Made by a program: the position numbers and the translations under genes. 64,000 bases of DNA from Streptomyces sp. YIM 121038 (GTDB lineage Bacteria; Actinomycetota; Actinomycetes; Streptomycetales; Streptomycetaceae): contig NZ_CP030771.1 in assembly GCF_006088715.1 (NCBI RefSeq), forward strand, positions 2,232,001 through 2,296,000, in the 5' to 3' direction. The notes under the pieces are model-generated. The model saw nothing but the letters and a program-made list of their open reading frames with translations. It had not been told where the DNA came from and made no database searches. Below, piece after piece: positions 41,975-50,227 of this stretch. The stretch's first letter is position 1; every line of letters begins with the position of its first letter.

Positions 41975-42601
41975 CTACTTCTGGGCCGCCCCCACCATCC
42001 GCAGCACGAGGTCGGCGTAGAGCGCGCCGACCTCGTCCGGCGTCCGGTGCCCCGCGGCGTTGAACCAGCGGGCCACGTCGATGCACAGGGAGAGCACGGC
42101 GAGGGTGGTGCCGGGGACGTCGGGGACGTCGAACTCGCCCGCGCGCACGCCGTCGTTGATGATCTCGCGCACGGCGGCGTCGGACTTGCGGCGCAGCGCC
42201 ACGATCTCGGTGCGGTGCTCGGGTCCGAGCGCGTCGAGTTCGTACTGCACGACGCGCGCGGTCATGTGGTGCCCGGCGTGCCAGCGCACGAAGGAGCGCA
42301 CGGCGTCGGAGAGGCGCTCGGCGGCGCTGCCCCCGCCGTCGGCCGCGGTGCGCAGGATGGCCAGGGCCTTGTCGTGGCCGAGCCTGCTGATGCGGTGGAG
42401 GAGCTCTTCCTTGGTCTTGTAGTGGATGTAGAGCGCGGCCGGGCTCATCCCGGCGCGGCCCGCGATGTCCCGGGTGGTCGTGGCGTGGTAGCCGCGCTCG
42501 GCGAAGGCCTCGACGGCGGCGATCAGCAGCCGCCTCGCCGCGTCGGGACTGACCTCGACCCACGGCTGATCCTCGCCGAGGGTCTCCTTCGCCGCACCCA
42601 T
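41975..42601 (-). CDS. TetR-family regulator (AAGCGCTT-type operator)
   Basis: The protein has 208 residues. The helix-turn-helix is at about 20-65 (SPDAARRLLIAAVEAFAERGYHATTTRDIAGRAGMSPAALYIHYKTKEELL). ATG 42601 is preferred over the upstream GTG because GGAAGGAG lies five to six bases before it. It is convergent with the MaoC gene. Matching 15-bp palindromes upstream of its own gene and of the MaoC gene point to autoregulation plus control of fatty-acid genes. Confidence 0.88.
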   Translation of the reverse strand: MGAAKETLGEDQPWVEVSPDAARRLLIAAVEAFAERGYHATTTRDIAGRAGMSPAALYIHYKTKEELLHRISRLGHDKALAILRTAADGGGSAAERLSDAVRSFVRWHAGHHMTARVVQYELDALGPEHRTEIVALRRKSDAAVREIINDGVRAGEFDVPDVPGTTLAVLSLCIDVARWFNAAGHRTPDEVGALYADLVLRMVGAAQK

Positions 42602-42645
42602 GCGCACTCCTTCCACCGCTCCGGACCGTCACCCTACCCTGAGGG

Positions 42646-42660
42646 TGAGCAAGCGCTTAG
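42646..42660. promoter_or_regulatory. TetR operator copy 2
   Basis: TGAGCAAGCGCTTAG, identical to 41426-41440 and centred on the palindrome AAGCGCTT, lies 45 bases before the TetR start. Confidence 0.7.
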
Positions 42661-42699
42661 GCAAGTGTGCCGGGCGCATCCGGAGCGCGGAGCGGCCGG

Positions 42700-43854
42700 T
42701 CAGAAGGCGGAGACCCCGGTCAGCGCGCGCCCGATCACCAGCTTCTGGATCTGGCTCGTGCCCTCGTAGAGGGTCATCACGCGGGCGTCGCGCACGAGCT
42801 TGCCGACGGGGTACTCGTCGATGTAGCCGTAGCCGCCGAAGACCTGGAGCGCCTGGTTCGCGGCGCGCACGGCGGCCTCCGACGCGAACAGCTTGGCCTT
42901 GGACGACTCGGTGGCGAACGGCAGGCCCCGGTCGACGAGGTCGGCGACCCGCCAGGTCAGCAGCCGGGCCGCGTCCACGTCCACGGCGATGTCGCTGAGC
43001 AGCTCCTGGACGAGCTGGTGGTGGGCGATGCTCCGGCCGAACTGCTCGCGCTCGGTCGCGTACGCCACCGCCGCGTCGAGGGCGGCCTGGGCGATGCCCA
43101 CACAGCCCGCCGCCACCGACATCCGGCCCTTGGCGAGGGCCGCCATGGCCACCGAGAACCCCTTGCCCTCGGGCCCGAGCAGCGCGCTCGCGGGCACCTT
43201 GACGCCCTGGAGGACCAGTTCGGCGGTGGCCTGGCCGCGCAGGCCGAGCTTGCCGTGCACGGCGCGGCGGGTCAGGCCGGGGGTGTCGGTGGGCACGAGG
43301 AAGGCGGAGACGCCCTTGTGCCCCGGGGCGTCGTTCGTCCGCGCGAACAGCAGGACCACGTCGGCCCAGGTGCCGTTCGTGATGAACATCTTGGTGCCGT
43401 CGACGACGTACGAGCCGTCGCTGTCGCGCACGGCCCTGGTGGTGAGGTTGCCCGCGTCCGAGCCCGTCCCCGGCTCGGTGAGCCCGAAGCAGCCCACGGC
43501 CGTGCCGGCGGTGAGGCCGGGCAGCCAGCGCCGCTTCTGCTCCTCGTCGCCCCAGGCGGCGATGGACTTGGCGACGAGCCCGAGGGAGACCGAGACGATG
43601 CCGCGCACGGAGGAGTCGCCCCGGCCCAGCTCCTCGGTCACCAGGCAGTACGCGAGGTGGTCGCCGCCGCTGCCGCCGTACTCCTCGTCGATGGTGAGGC
43701 CGAGGAAGCCGACGTCGCCGAGCTTGCGCACGATGGCCGCGTCCACGCTCTCGGCCCGGTCCCAGGCGGCCGCGTGCGGGGCGATCTCGCGCTCGACGAA
43801 GTCCTTGGCGAGCCGCCTGACGGCGTCCTGCTCCTCGCTGAGCTCCAGGTTCAT
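42700..43854 (-). CDS. Acyl-CoA dehydrogenase
   Basis: The flavoenzyme has 384 residues. ACAD signatures are GCFGLTEPGTGSDAGNLTTRAVRD, TKMFITNGTWADVVLLFAR, GRMSVAAGCVGIAQAALDAAVAYATEREQFGRSIAHHQ and the catalytic-base region QVFGGYGYIDEYPVGKLVRDARVMTLYEGTSQIQKLVI with Glu in YEGTS. Likely a short- or branched-chain type. ATG 43854 follows GGGGAGG. Divergent from the next TetR gene over a shared palindrome. Confidence 0.92.
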   Translation of the reverse strand: MNLELSEEQDAVRRLAKDFVEREIAPHAAAWDRAESVDAAIVRKLGDVGFLGLTIDEEYGGSGGDHLAYCLVTEELGRGDSSVRGIVSVSLGLVAKSIAAWGDEEQKRRWLPGLTAGTAVGCFGLTEPGTGSDAGNLTTRAVRDSDGSYVVDGTKMFITNGTWADVVLLFARTNDAPGHKGVSAFLVPTDTPGLTRRAVHGKLGLRGQATAELVLQGVKVPASALLGPEGKGFSVAMAALAKGRMSVAAGCVGIAQAALDAAVAYATEREQFGRSIAHHQLVQELLSDIAVDVDAARLLTWRVADLVDRGLPFATESSKAKLFASEAAVRAANQALQVFGGYGYIDEYPVGKLVRDARVMTLYEGTSQIQKLVIGRALTGVSAF

Positions 43855-43879
43855 CGAAGCCTCCCCGCCCGACGGAGTT

Positions 43880-43900
43880 TTAATTAGCACTGCTAGTTTT
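43880..43900. promoter_or_regulatory. Shared TetR palindrome, copy 1 (acyl-CoA dehydrogenase / tetR)
   Basis: TAGCACTGCTA (43885-43895) is a perfect palindrome in an A/T-rich strip between the divergent acyl-CoA dehydrogenase and TetR genes. Read on the minus strand it has the form AACTA-N6-CTAATT, which is closely matched at 47150-47168. Confidence 0.6.
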
Positions 43901-43925
43901 TTCTCGCAGCCCTACTATGTGCCGC

Positions 43926-44570
43926 ATGGCCCGACCGCGCAAGCCCCTGCTCAGCCGCGACCGCATCGTCGACGCGGCGCGTTCCCTCGTGGACGCCGAG
44001 GGCCTCGCCGCGGTCTCCACCCGCCGCCTCGCGGCCGAACTGGGCGTCAGCGGACCGTCCCTCTACAACCACTTCGCCACCAAGGACCAGATCCTGGAGG
44101 CGGTGGCGGACTCGGTCAGCGCGCAGGTCGACCTGTCGATGTTCGAGGACGGCCGCGACTGGCGCGCCGCGCTGCACGACTGGGCCGTCTCCTACCGGGC
44201 CGCGCTCACCCGGCACCCGAACATCGTTCCCGTCCTCGCCCGCGGCCCCGGCCGCCGCCCCGCGGGCCTGCGTCTCGCGGACGCGATGTTCGGCGCCATG
44301 GTCGACGCGGGGTGGCCCCCGGCGCAGGCCACGTCGATCGGGGCGCTGATGCGGTACTTCATCATGGGCTCCGCGCTCGGCTCCTTCGCCGGCGGCTTCG
44401 TCGACGACGAGGCGGCGTACGACCCGGCCGACTACCCCCACCTCGGCCAGGCCCATCTCCTGGCGGAGCACCAGGAGCTGGTGGACGAGCGGGCCTTCGA
44501 CGCGGGGCTCGCGGCGCTCCTCGACGGGTTGGCGCTCCAGTACGAGAGGGTGACGCTGCGCGCGGGGTGA
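43926..44570 (+). CDS. TetR-family regulator
   Basis: The protein has 214 residues. The N-terminal helix-turn-helix is SRDRIVDAARSLVDAEGLAAVSTRRLAAELGVSGPSLYNHFATKDQIL (about 9-57), with a TetR_C-like C-terminal domain. The start ATG 43926 has no ribosome site and follows CTACTAT by a few bases, so a short leader or leaderless message is likely. The palindrome it shares with the acyl-CoA dehydrogenase and aldehyde dehydrogenase promoters suggests a regulon for alcohol, aldehyde and acyl-CoA oxidation. Confidence 0.88.
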   Translation: MARPRKPLLSRDRIVDAARSLVDAEGLAAVSTRRLAAELGVSGPSLYNHFATKDQILEAVADSVSAQVDLSMFEDGRDWRAALHDWAVSYRAALTRHPNIVPVLARGPGRRPAGLRLADAMFGAMVDAGWPPAQATSIGALMRYFIMGSALGSFAGGFVDDEAAYDPADYPHLGQAHLLAEHQELVDERAFDAGLAALLDGLALQYERVTLRAG

Positions 44571-44597
44571 CCGGGCCGCGGCGCTCCGGCGGGGCCC

Positions 44598-45677
44598 TCA
44601 GAACACCACAAGCGCCCGGCCGCCCCTGCCCGCCTCCATGTTCGCGAAGGCCGTCGGGATGTCCTCCAGGCCGATCCGGTCCGTCACCATCAGGCCCAGG
44701 TCGAGGCGGCCCGCGCGGACGTGGTCGGCGAGGACGGGGACGTCCCGTGCCGGGTCCGAGTTGCCGTAGACGCAGCCCGAGAGGGTGCGGCCCCAGTGGA
44801 AGATCTCCAGGGCGTTGAAGGTGACCTGCTGGTCCTTGCCGCCGATGCCGACGACCGTGGTGCGGCCGCCGCGGCGGGTGGACTCCCAGGCGGTGCGGAT
44901 CGTGACCGCGCGGCCCACGCACTCCACGGCCACGTCGACGCCGTGGCCGCCGGTGAGTTCGCGCAGGTCGCGGGCCGTCCTGTCGGAGGCGACCACATAG
45001 TCCGTGGCCCCGGCCGCGCGGGCCAGGGCCTCCTTCCCCGCGGACACGTCGACCGCGAGCACCCGCGCCGCCCCGGCGATCCGCGCCGCCTGGAGCGCGG
45101 CCAGGCCCACCCCGCCCACGCCGAGGACGGCGACCGTCTCGCCCGCGCGGACCCGCGCCGCGTGGTGCACCGCGCCGTAGCCGGTGAGGACGGCGCAGCC
45201 GAGGAGGGCGGCGTCGGCGAGGGGCACGCCCGCGGGCGCGGGCAGGACGCACCCGGCGGCCACCACCGTCTCCTGCGCGAACGCGGCCACGTTCAGGCCG
45301 GGGTGCAGGTCGGTGCCGTCGGCGCGGCGGGCGTACACGGCACCCGCGCCGGTGAGCGCGGTGCCGCACAGCCAGACCTCGCCGAGGCCGCAGGCGTGGC
45401 AGTCACCGCAGGACGGGGCCCAGTTGAGGACCACGCCGTCACCGGGCGCGACCCGGGTGACGCCCTCGCCCACGGCCACCACCGTGCCCGCGCCCTCGTG
45501 GCCGAGCACCGCGGGGACCGGCACGCGCATCGTGCCGTTCGTCAGGGACAGGTCGGAGTGGCAGACCCCGGCGGCGGCCAGGCGCACCCGCACCTGGCCG
45601 GGCCCGGGGTCGGGCAGCTCGATGTCGGTGATCTCCAGCGGGGAACCGATGGCGGGCAGTACGGCGGCGCGGACCAC
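44598..45677 (-). CDS. Zinc-dependent alcohol dehydrogenase
   Basis: This MDR enzyme has 359 residues. Catalytic zinc ligands lie in AAGVCHSDLS and GHEGAGTVVAVG; the structural zinc site is partial (CGDCHACGLGEVWLCG). The cofactor motif is VLGVGGVGLAALQAARIAGAARVLAVDVS, with Asp for NAD. It resembles mycothiol/aryl-alcohol type dehydrogenases. GGAGG precedes GTG 45677. It lies downstream of the aldehyde dehydrogenase gene on the same strand, so alcohol to aldehyde to acid can proceed within one operon. Confidence 0.9.
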   Translation of the reverse strand: MVRAAVLPAIGSPLEITDIELPDPGPGQVRVRLAAAGVCHSDLSLTNGTMRVPVPAVLGHEGAGTVVAVGEGVTRVAPGDGVVLNWAPSCGDCHACGLGEVWLCGTALTGAGAVYARRADGTDLHPGLNVAAFAQETVVAAGCVLPAPAGVPLADAALLGCAVLTGYGAVHHAARVRAGETVAVLGVGGVGLAALQAARIAGAARVLAVDVSAGKEALARAAGATDYVVASDRTARDLRELTGGHGVDVAVECVGRAVTIRTAWESTRRGGRTTVVGIGGKDQQVTFNALEIFHWGRTLSGCVYGNSDPARDVPVLADHVRAGRLDLGLMVTDRIGLEDIPTAFANMEAGRGGRALVVF

Positions 45678-45753
45678 GAGGGCGAATCCTCCAGAGGAGT
45701 GGGAAGGGCCGTCAGGAGAGGCGGCCGGAAGCTGTCGGGAGAGGCGGCCGGAA

Positions 45754-47142
45754 CTAGAACTGGAGCGACTTGGTCTGGAGGTACTCGGCCAGGCCGTGCC
45801 GCCCCAGTTCGCGGCCGACGCCCGACTGCTTGTAGCCGCCGAAGGGCGCGAGCGGGTTGAAGCCGCCGCCGTTGATGTCGACCTGGCCGGTGTCGAGGCG
45901 GCGGGCGAAGGCGGCCGCCTCCGCGTCGTCCGCCGCCCACACGGCGCCCGCGAGGCCGTACACCGTGCCGTTGGCGATCGCCTCGGCCTCGGCCTCGTCC
46001 TCGTAGCGCATGAGGGAGACGACCGGGCCGAAGATCTCCTCCTGGGCGATGGTCATGCCGGGGGTGACGTCGGCGAAGACGGTGGGGCGCACGTAGTAGC
46101 CGCGCTCGCGCGGTGCGTCGGGGCCGCCCGCCACCAGGCGCGCGCCCTCCGCCACGCCCCGGTCGATGTAGCCGCGCACGCGGTCGCGCTGCTTCTCGCT
46201 GACGACCGGGCCGATGCGCTCGGTGTACTTCTCGGCCGCCAGGGCGGCGAGCCGGACCGCCTCGTCGTACCGCGAGGCGTGCACGAGCATGCGGGTCCAG
46301 GCGCTGCACGTCTGGCCGGAGTTGGCCATGACGTTGGCGACGCCCACGTTCACGGCCCTGGCGAGGTCGGCGCTCGGCAGGATGACGTTGGCGGACTTGC
46401 CGCCGAGTTCGAGGGCGACGCGCTTGACGGCCGCGCCCGCGATCGCGCCGATCTTCCTGCCGACCGCCGTGGAGCCGGTGAACGAGACGAGGTCCACGCC
46501 GTCGTGCTCGGCGAGCGCCTGGCCCGCGACCGGGCCGACCCCCGTGACCAGGTTGAACACCCCCGCGGGCAGGCCCGCTTCGTGCACGATCCCAGCGAAC
46601 AGACGGGCCGTGAGCGGGGTGTCCTCGGCGGGCTTGAGCACCACGGTGCAGCCCGCCGCGAGGGCCGGGGCGACCTTGGCGACGATCTGATGGAGGGGGT
46701 AGTTCCAGGGGGTGATCGCGCCGACGACGCCCACGGGCTCGGAGTGGACGGTGGAGTTGCCCACCTTCTCCTCGAAGGGGTGGGTGGCCGCGAGTTCCGC
46801 GTACGAGCCCGCCACGAGGATCGGCACCCCGGCGTGCACGGCCTCCGCGAACGGCAGCGGGGCGCCCAGTTCGGCGGCGACCGTCCCGGCGATCTCGGCC
46901 TTGCGGGCGACGAGGCCGTCGCGGATCGCGGCGAGCCGCGCGGCGCGCTCCGCGGGCGGGGTCGCCCGCCAGCCGGGGAGCGCCGCGCGCGCGGCCCGGA
47001 CCGCCGCCGCGACGTCCTCGGCGGTGCCCGCGGGGACGTGGGCGATGACCTGCTCGTCGGCCGGGTTCACCACCGGGGTGGTGTCCTGGGTGGCGGCGGG
47101 GCGCCACTGCCCCGCGATGTACATGCCGGTGTGGGGCTTCAT
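45754..47142 (-). CDS. Aldehyde dehydrogenase family protein
   Basis: The enzyme has 462 residues. ALDH motifs are complete: [13 protein letters not shown] (oxyanion Asn), [10 protein letters not shown] (NADP contact), [25 protein letters not shown] (general base Glu) and [13 protein letters not shown] (catalytic Cys), with [11 protein letters not shown] near the end. ATG 47142 is preferred over TTG 47151, which falls at the edge of the operator; no ribosome site is visible, so it may be leaderless. First gene of the probable ALDH-ADH operon. Confidence 0.92.
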   Translation of the reverse strand: MKPHTGMYIAGQWRPAATQDTTPVVNPADEQVIAHVPAGTAEDVAAAVRAARAALPGWRATPPAERAARLAAIRDGLVARKAEIAGTVAAELGAPLPFAEAVHAGVPILVAGSYAELAATHPFEEKVGNSTVHSEPVGVVGAITPWNYPLHQIVAKVAPALAAGCTVVLKPAEDTPLTARLFAGIVHEAGLPAGVFNLVTGVGPVAGQALAEHDGVDLVSFTGSTAVGRKIGAIAGAAVKRVALELGGKSANVILPSADLARAVNVGVANVMANSGQTCSAWTRMLVHASRYDEAVRLAALAAEKYTERIGPVVSEKQRDRVRGYIDRGVAEGARLVAGGPDAPRERGYYVRPTVFADVTPGMTIAQEEIFGPVVSLMRYEDEAEAEAIANGTVYGLAGAVWAADDAEAAAFARRLDTGQVDINGGGFNPLAPFGGYKQSGVGRELGRHGLAEYLQTKSLQF

Positions 47143-47149
47143 GGGGGTC

Positions 47150-47168
47150 AAACTAGCGCCGATAGTTT
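47150..47168. promoter_or_regulatory. Shared TetR palindrome, copy 2 (ALDH-ADH operon)
   Basis: AAACTA (47150-47155) and TAGTTT (47163-47168) flank seven bases. The minus-strand form ACTATCGGCGCTAGTT aligns with ACTAGCAGTGCTAATT at the 43.9-kb site. It lies just before the ALDH start. Confidence 0.6.
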
Positions 47169-47293
47169 TCTGTCGCCAGAGGCCCCTTCCGGCGGCGGGG
47201 CCCGGGGCCCCCGGAGCTCGGGCGGCCGGAGCGGAACGGCTCGCTCCCTCGCAGCACCGCGTTGACCTGGAGTTTTGCGCTTATTGCTCACAC

Positions 47294-47332
47294 GTCAACA
47301 TCTTGTTAACGCTGGAAAGCGGGTCCTACGGT
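47294..47332 (+). promoter_or_regulatory. Promoter and inverted repeat of the citrate-type transporter gene
   Basis: GTCAACA (47294-47300) and TGTTAAC (47304-47310) form a near-perfect dyad overlapping a TTGTTA hexamer (47303-47308). TACGGT (47327-47332) follows at 18 bases. A repressor bound at the dyad would block the promoter. Confidence 0.5.
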
Positions 47333-47386
47333 CATCCGAACCGCCAGACCTGGTGGCAGTTCGATGGTGAACGATAGGTAGCTCCC

Positions 47387-48871
47387 ATGCTGACAATCCT
47401 CGGATTCGTCATGATCGCCACCTTCCTGGTGCTGATCATGATGAAGAAGATGTCGCCCATCGCGGCACTGGTGCTCATCCCCGCGCTGTTCTGCGTCTTC
47501 GTAGGCAAGGCCGCCCACCTCGGGGACTACGTCCTCGAAGGCGTGGGCAACCTCGCGCCCACCGCCGCGATGCTCATGTTCGCCATCGTGTACTTCGGCG
47601 TCATGATCGATGTCGGCCTCTTCGACCCGATCGTCCGGGGCATCCTGCGGTTCTGCAAGGCGGACCCGATGCGGATCGTCGTCGGCACCGCCGTGCTCGC
47701 CGCGATCGTCTCGCTCGACGGCGACGGCTCCACCACGTTCATGATCACCGTGTCGGCGATGTACCCGCTGTACAAGCGTCTGAAGATGAGCCTCGTCGTC
47801 ATGACGGGTGTCGCGGCCACCGCCAACGGCGTGATGAACACGCTGCCTTGGGGCGGCCCCACGGCCCGCGCGGCCACCGCCCTCAAGGTCGACGCCAGCG
47901 ACATCTTCGTACCGATGATCCCCGCGCTCGCGGTCGGCCTCGTGGCCGTCTTCGTCCTCGCGTACGCCCTCGGCCTGCGCGAGCGCAAGCGCCTCGGGGT
48001 GCTCTCGCTCGACGAGGTCCTGGAGAGCGGGACGGTCGCGGGCGAGCCGGTGCTGGTCGGCGCGGGGGGCGACGGGGACGGGGCGGAGCGGGTCAGCTTC
48101 GTGAAGGGCGGCGGGTCTGCGGGCGGCCCCTCCGCAGGTGACCTCGTTGCGGGCGGCTCCCCCGCGGACGGCTCCCCCGCGGGCGGCCTCGCCGCGGACG
48201 ACCCCTCCGCGGATGACCCCGACGACGGCTTCCAGGGCCTCGACCCGAACCGTCCCACCCTGCGGCCCAAGCTCTACTGGTTCAACGCGGGCCTGACCGT
48301 CCTGCTGCTCACCGCCATGATCATGGAGTGGCTGCCGATCCCGGTCCTGTTCCTGCTCGGCGCGGCCCTGGCCCTCACCGTCAACTTCCCGCACATGCCC
48401 GACCAGAAGGCCCGCATCGCCGCGCACGCCGAGAACGTCCTCAACGTCACCGGCATGGTCTTCGCCGCCGCCGTCTTCACCGGCGTGCTCACCGGCACCG
48501 GCATGGTCGACCACATGGCCGACTGGCTCGTGAACGCCATCCCCGACGGCATGGGCGGCCAGATGGGCCTGGTCACCGGTCTGCTCTCGATCCCCCTCAC
48601 GTACTTCATGTCCAACGACGGCTTCTACTTCGGCGTCCTGCCGGTGCTCGCCGAGGCGGGCAACGCGCACGGCGTCTCCACCATCGAGATCGCCCGCGCC
48701 TCCATCGCGGGGCAGGCCCTGCACATGTCGAGCCCGCTCGTGCCCGCCGTGTACGTCCTCGTCGGCATGGCCAAGGTCGAGTTCGGCGACCACACCCGGT
48801 TCACGGTGAAGTGGGCGGTGCTCACCTCGCTCGTGGTGCTCGGGTCCGGGATCCTGTTCGGCATCATCTGA
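47387..48871 (+). CDS. Citrate-Mg2+:H+ / citrate-Ca2+:H+ symporter (CitMHS family)
   Basis: This membrane transporter has 494 residues with about 12 helices. Family traits include MLTILGFVMIATFLVLIMMKKMSPI at the start, IVSLDGDGSTTFMITVSAMYPLYK, NTLPWGGPTARAATAL and TYFMSNDGFYFGVLPVLAEAG. It imports citrate or a similar tricarboxylate as a metal complex. A cytoplasmic loop (about 220-285) is a Gly/Ala/Asp/Pro low-complexity insert with GGSPADGSPAGG repeats, probably variable. Transcribed alone, with an MFS gene four bases downstream. Confidence 0.92.
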   Translation: MLTILGFVMIATFLVLIMMKKMSPIAALVLIPALFCVFVGKAAHLGDYVLEGVGNLAPTAAMLMFAIVYFGVMIDVGLFDPIVRGILRFCKADPMRIVVGTAVLAAIVSLDGDGSTTFMITVSAMYPLYKRLKMSLVVMTGVAATANGVMNTLPWGGPTARAATALKVDASDIFVPMIPALAVGLVAVFVLAYALGLRERKRLGVLSLDEVLESGTVAGEPVLVGAGGDGDGAERVSFVKGGGSAGGPSAGDLVAGGSPADGSPAGGLAADDPSADDPDDGFQGLDPNRPTLRPKLYWFNAGLTVLLLTAMIMEWLPIPVLFLLGAALALTVNFPHMPDQKARIAAHAENVLNVTGMVFAAAVFTGVLTGTGMVDHMADWLVNAIPDGMGGQMGLVTGLLSIPLTYFMSNDGFYFGVLPVLAEAGNAHGVSTIEIARASIAGQALHMSSPLVPAVYVLVGMAKVEFGDHTRFTVKWAVLTSLVVLGSGILFGII

Positions 48872-48874
48872 GCA

Positions 48875-50143
48875 GTGATGCCTCGGATACGTCGCCCGCG
48901 CGCAGCCCGGAAGGACCCGGCCGGGGAGAAACCGGCCGGGCAGGAGAAGGCCCAACGGCGCGGGGACAGGGGCTGGCTGCTGCGGCTCGTCATCTCCTTC
49001 AGCTGTGCGCAGGCCGCGGTCTCGATGGCGCGGCCCGCCGTCTCCTACCGGGCGCTCGCACTGGGCGCCGACGAGCGGGCCGTCGGTGTGATCGCGGGCG
49101 TGTACGCGCTGCTCCCGCTGTTCGTGGCGGTGCCGCTCGGCCGCCGTACCGACCACGGCCGGTGCGCGCCGCTGCTGCTCCTCGGCGTCGCCCTGATCGC
49201 GGGCGGCTGCGCGCTCGGCGGCACCTCGGGGTCGCTCGGCGCCCTCGCCGCCTGGAGCGGGGTGATGGGCCTCGGCCACCTCTGCTTCGTCATCGGCGCG
49301 CAGTCCATCGTCGCCCGCCGGTCGGCCCCGGCCGAACGGGACCGGAACTTCGGGCACTTCACCATCGGCGCCTCCCTCGGCCAGCTCGTCGGCCCGCTGG
49401 CGGCCGGTGCGCTGATCGGCGGCGACACCGGCGGCACCAGCGCCCTCGCCCTGGTGGTGGCGGCGGGCGTCGCGGCGGTGTCCTGCACGTCGCTGTGGCG
49501 CCTGGAGCAGCCTCGGGGCGGGGCCGGGGCGTCCGGGGGCGGGGCCTCGGCGGCACCGGGGGCCGGGGCGTCCGCGGGGCCGAAGGTCCCCGTGCTGCGC
49601 ATCCTGGGCGCCCGTGGTGTGCCCGCGGGGATGTTCATCAGTCTCGCCGTGCTGTCCGCCACCGACATCCTCACCGCGTATCTGCCCGTCATCGGCGAGG
49701 ACCGGGGCATCGCGCCCGCGACCGTCGGGGTCCTGCTCGGCCTGCGTGCGGGCGCGACGATCGCCTGCCGCCTCGTGATGACGCCCCTCATCCGGCTGCT
49801 CGGCCGCCGCGCGCTCATCGCCGGCACCTGCGCCGCCGCCGGACTCCTGTGCGCCGGGGTCGCGTTGCCGCTGCCCGTCTGGGCGCTCGGGGCGGTCCTG
49901 ACGCTGCTCGGGTTCTGCCTCGGCGTCGGCCAGCCCCTGTCGATGACGACCGTGGTCCAGGCGGCGCCCGCCGGGGCCCGCTCCACGGCCCTCGCCCTGC
50001 GGCTGACCGGCAACCGGCTCGGCCAGGTCGCCGCGCCGGCCGGGGCGGGCCTCGTCGCCGGGGTGGCGGGGGCGGCGGCCCCCTTCGTCACGCTGGGCGT
50101 CCTGCTGTGCGTGGCCGCGGGGGCGGCGGGGCGCGCGGAGTGA
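48875..50143 (+). CDS. MFS transporter
   Basis: The protein has 422 residues with a charged N-terminus of about 30 residues followed by 12 hydrophobic segments. The loop PLGRRTDHGRCAP after helix 2 is the MFS signature, and LGFCLGVGQPLSMTTVVQAAPAGARSTALALRLTGNRLGQ is typical of the second half. GTG 48875 and the adjacent ATG 48878 are equivalent starts. The close spacing after the citrate-type transporter gene suggests cotranscription. The substrate is unknown. Confidence 0.8.
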   Translation: MMPRIRRPRAARKDPAGEKPAGQEKAQRRGDRGWLLRLVISFSCAQAAVSMARPAVSYRALALGADERAVGVIAGVYALLPLFVAVPLGRRTDHGRCAPLLLLGVALIAGGCALGGTSGSLGALAAWSGVMGLGHLCFVIGAQSIVARRSAPAERDRNFGHFTIGASLGQLVGPLAAGALIGGDTGGTSALALVVAAGVAAVSCTSLWRLEQPRGGAGASGGGASAAPGAGASAGPKVPVLRILGARGVPAGMFISLAVLSATDILTAYLPVIGEDRGIAPATVGVLLGLRAGATIACRLVMTPLIRLLGRRALIAGTCAAAGLLCAGVALPLPVWALGAVLTLLGFCLGVGQPLSMTTVVQAAPAGARSTALALRLTGNRLGQVAAPAGAGLVAGVAGAAAPFVTLGVLLCVAAGAAGRAE

Positions 50144-50165
50144 CCGCCCTTCCTCAAGCCCCCGG

Positions 50166-50207
50166 CCCCGAGCCCCGGGCCCCGAGCCCCGGGCCCCGAG
50201 CCCCCGG
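50166..50207. repeat. GC 14-bp tandem repeat at a convergent gene end
   Basis: CCCCGAGCCCCGGG is repeated at 50166-50179 and 50180-50193, with a variant copy to 50207, in the short gap between the MFS and molybdopterin genes. The units are partly self-complementary, so the array could act as terminator. Confidence 0.7.
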
Positions 50208-50227
50208 CCCCGGCTCACGGCCCCGGC

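Noticed and set aside
47306-50218. Minus-strand frame of 970 codons over the citrate-type transporter and MFS genes
   Set aside because: Antisense shadow with Arg/Gly/Asp-rich composition and no ribosome site or domain.
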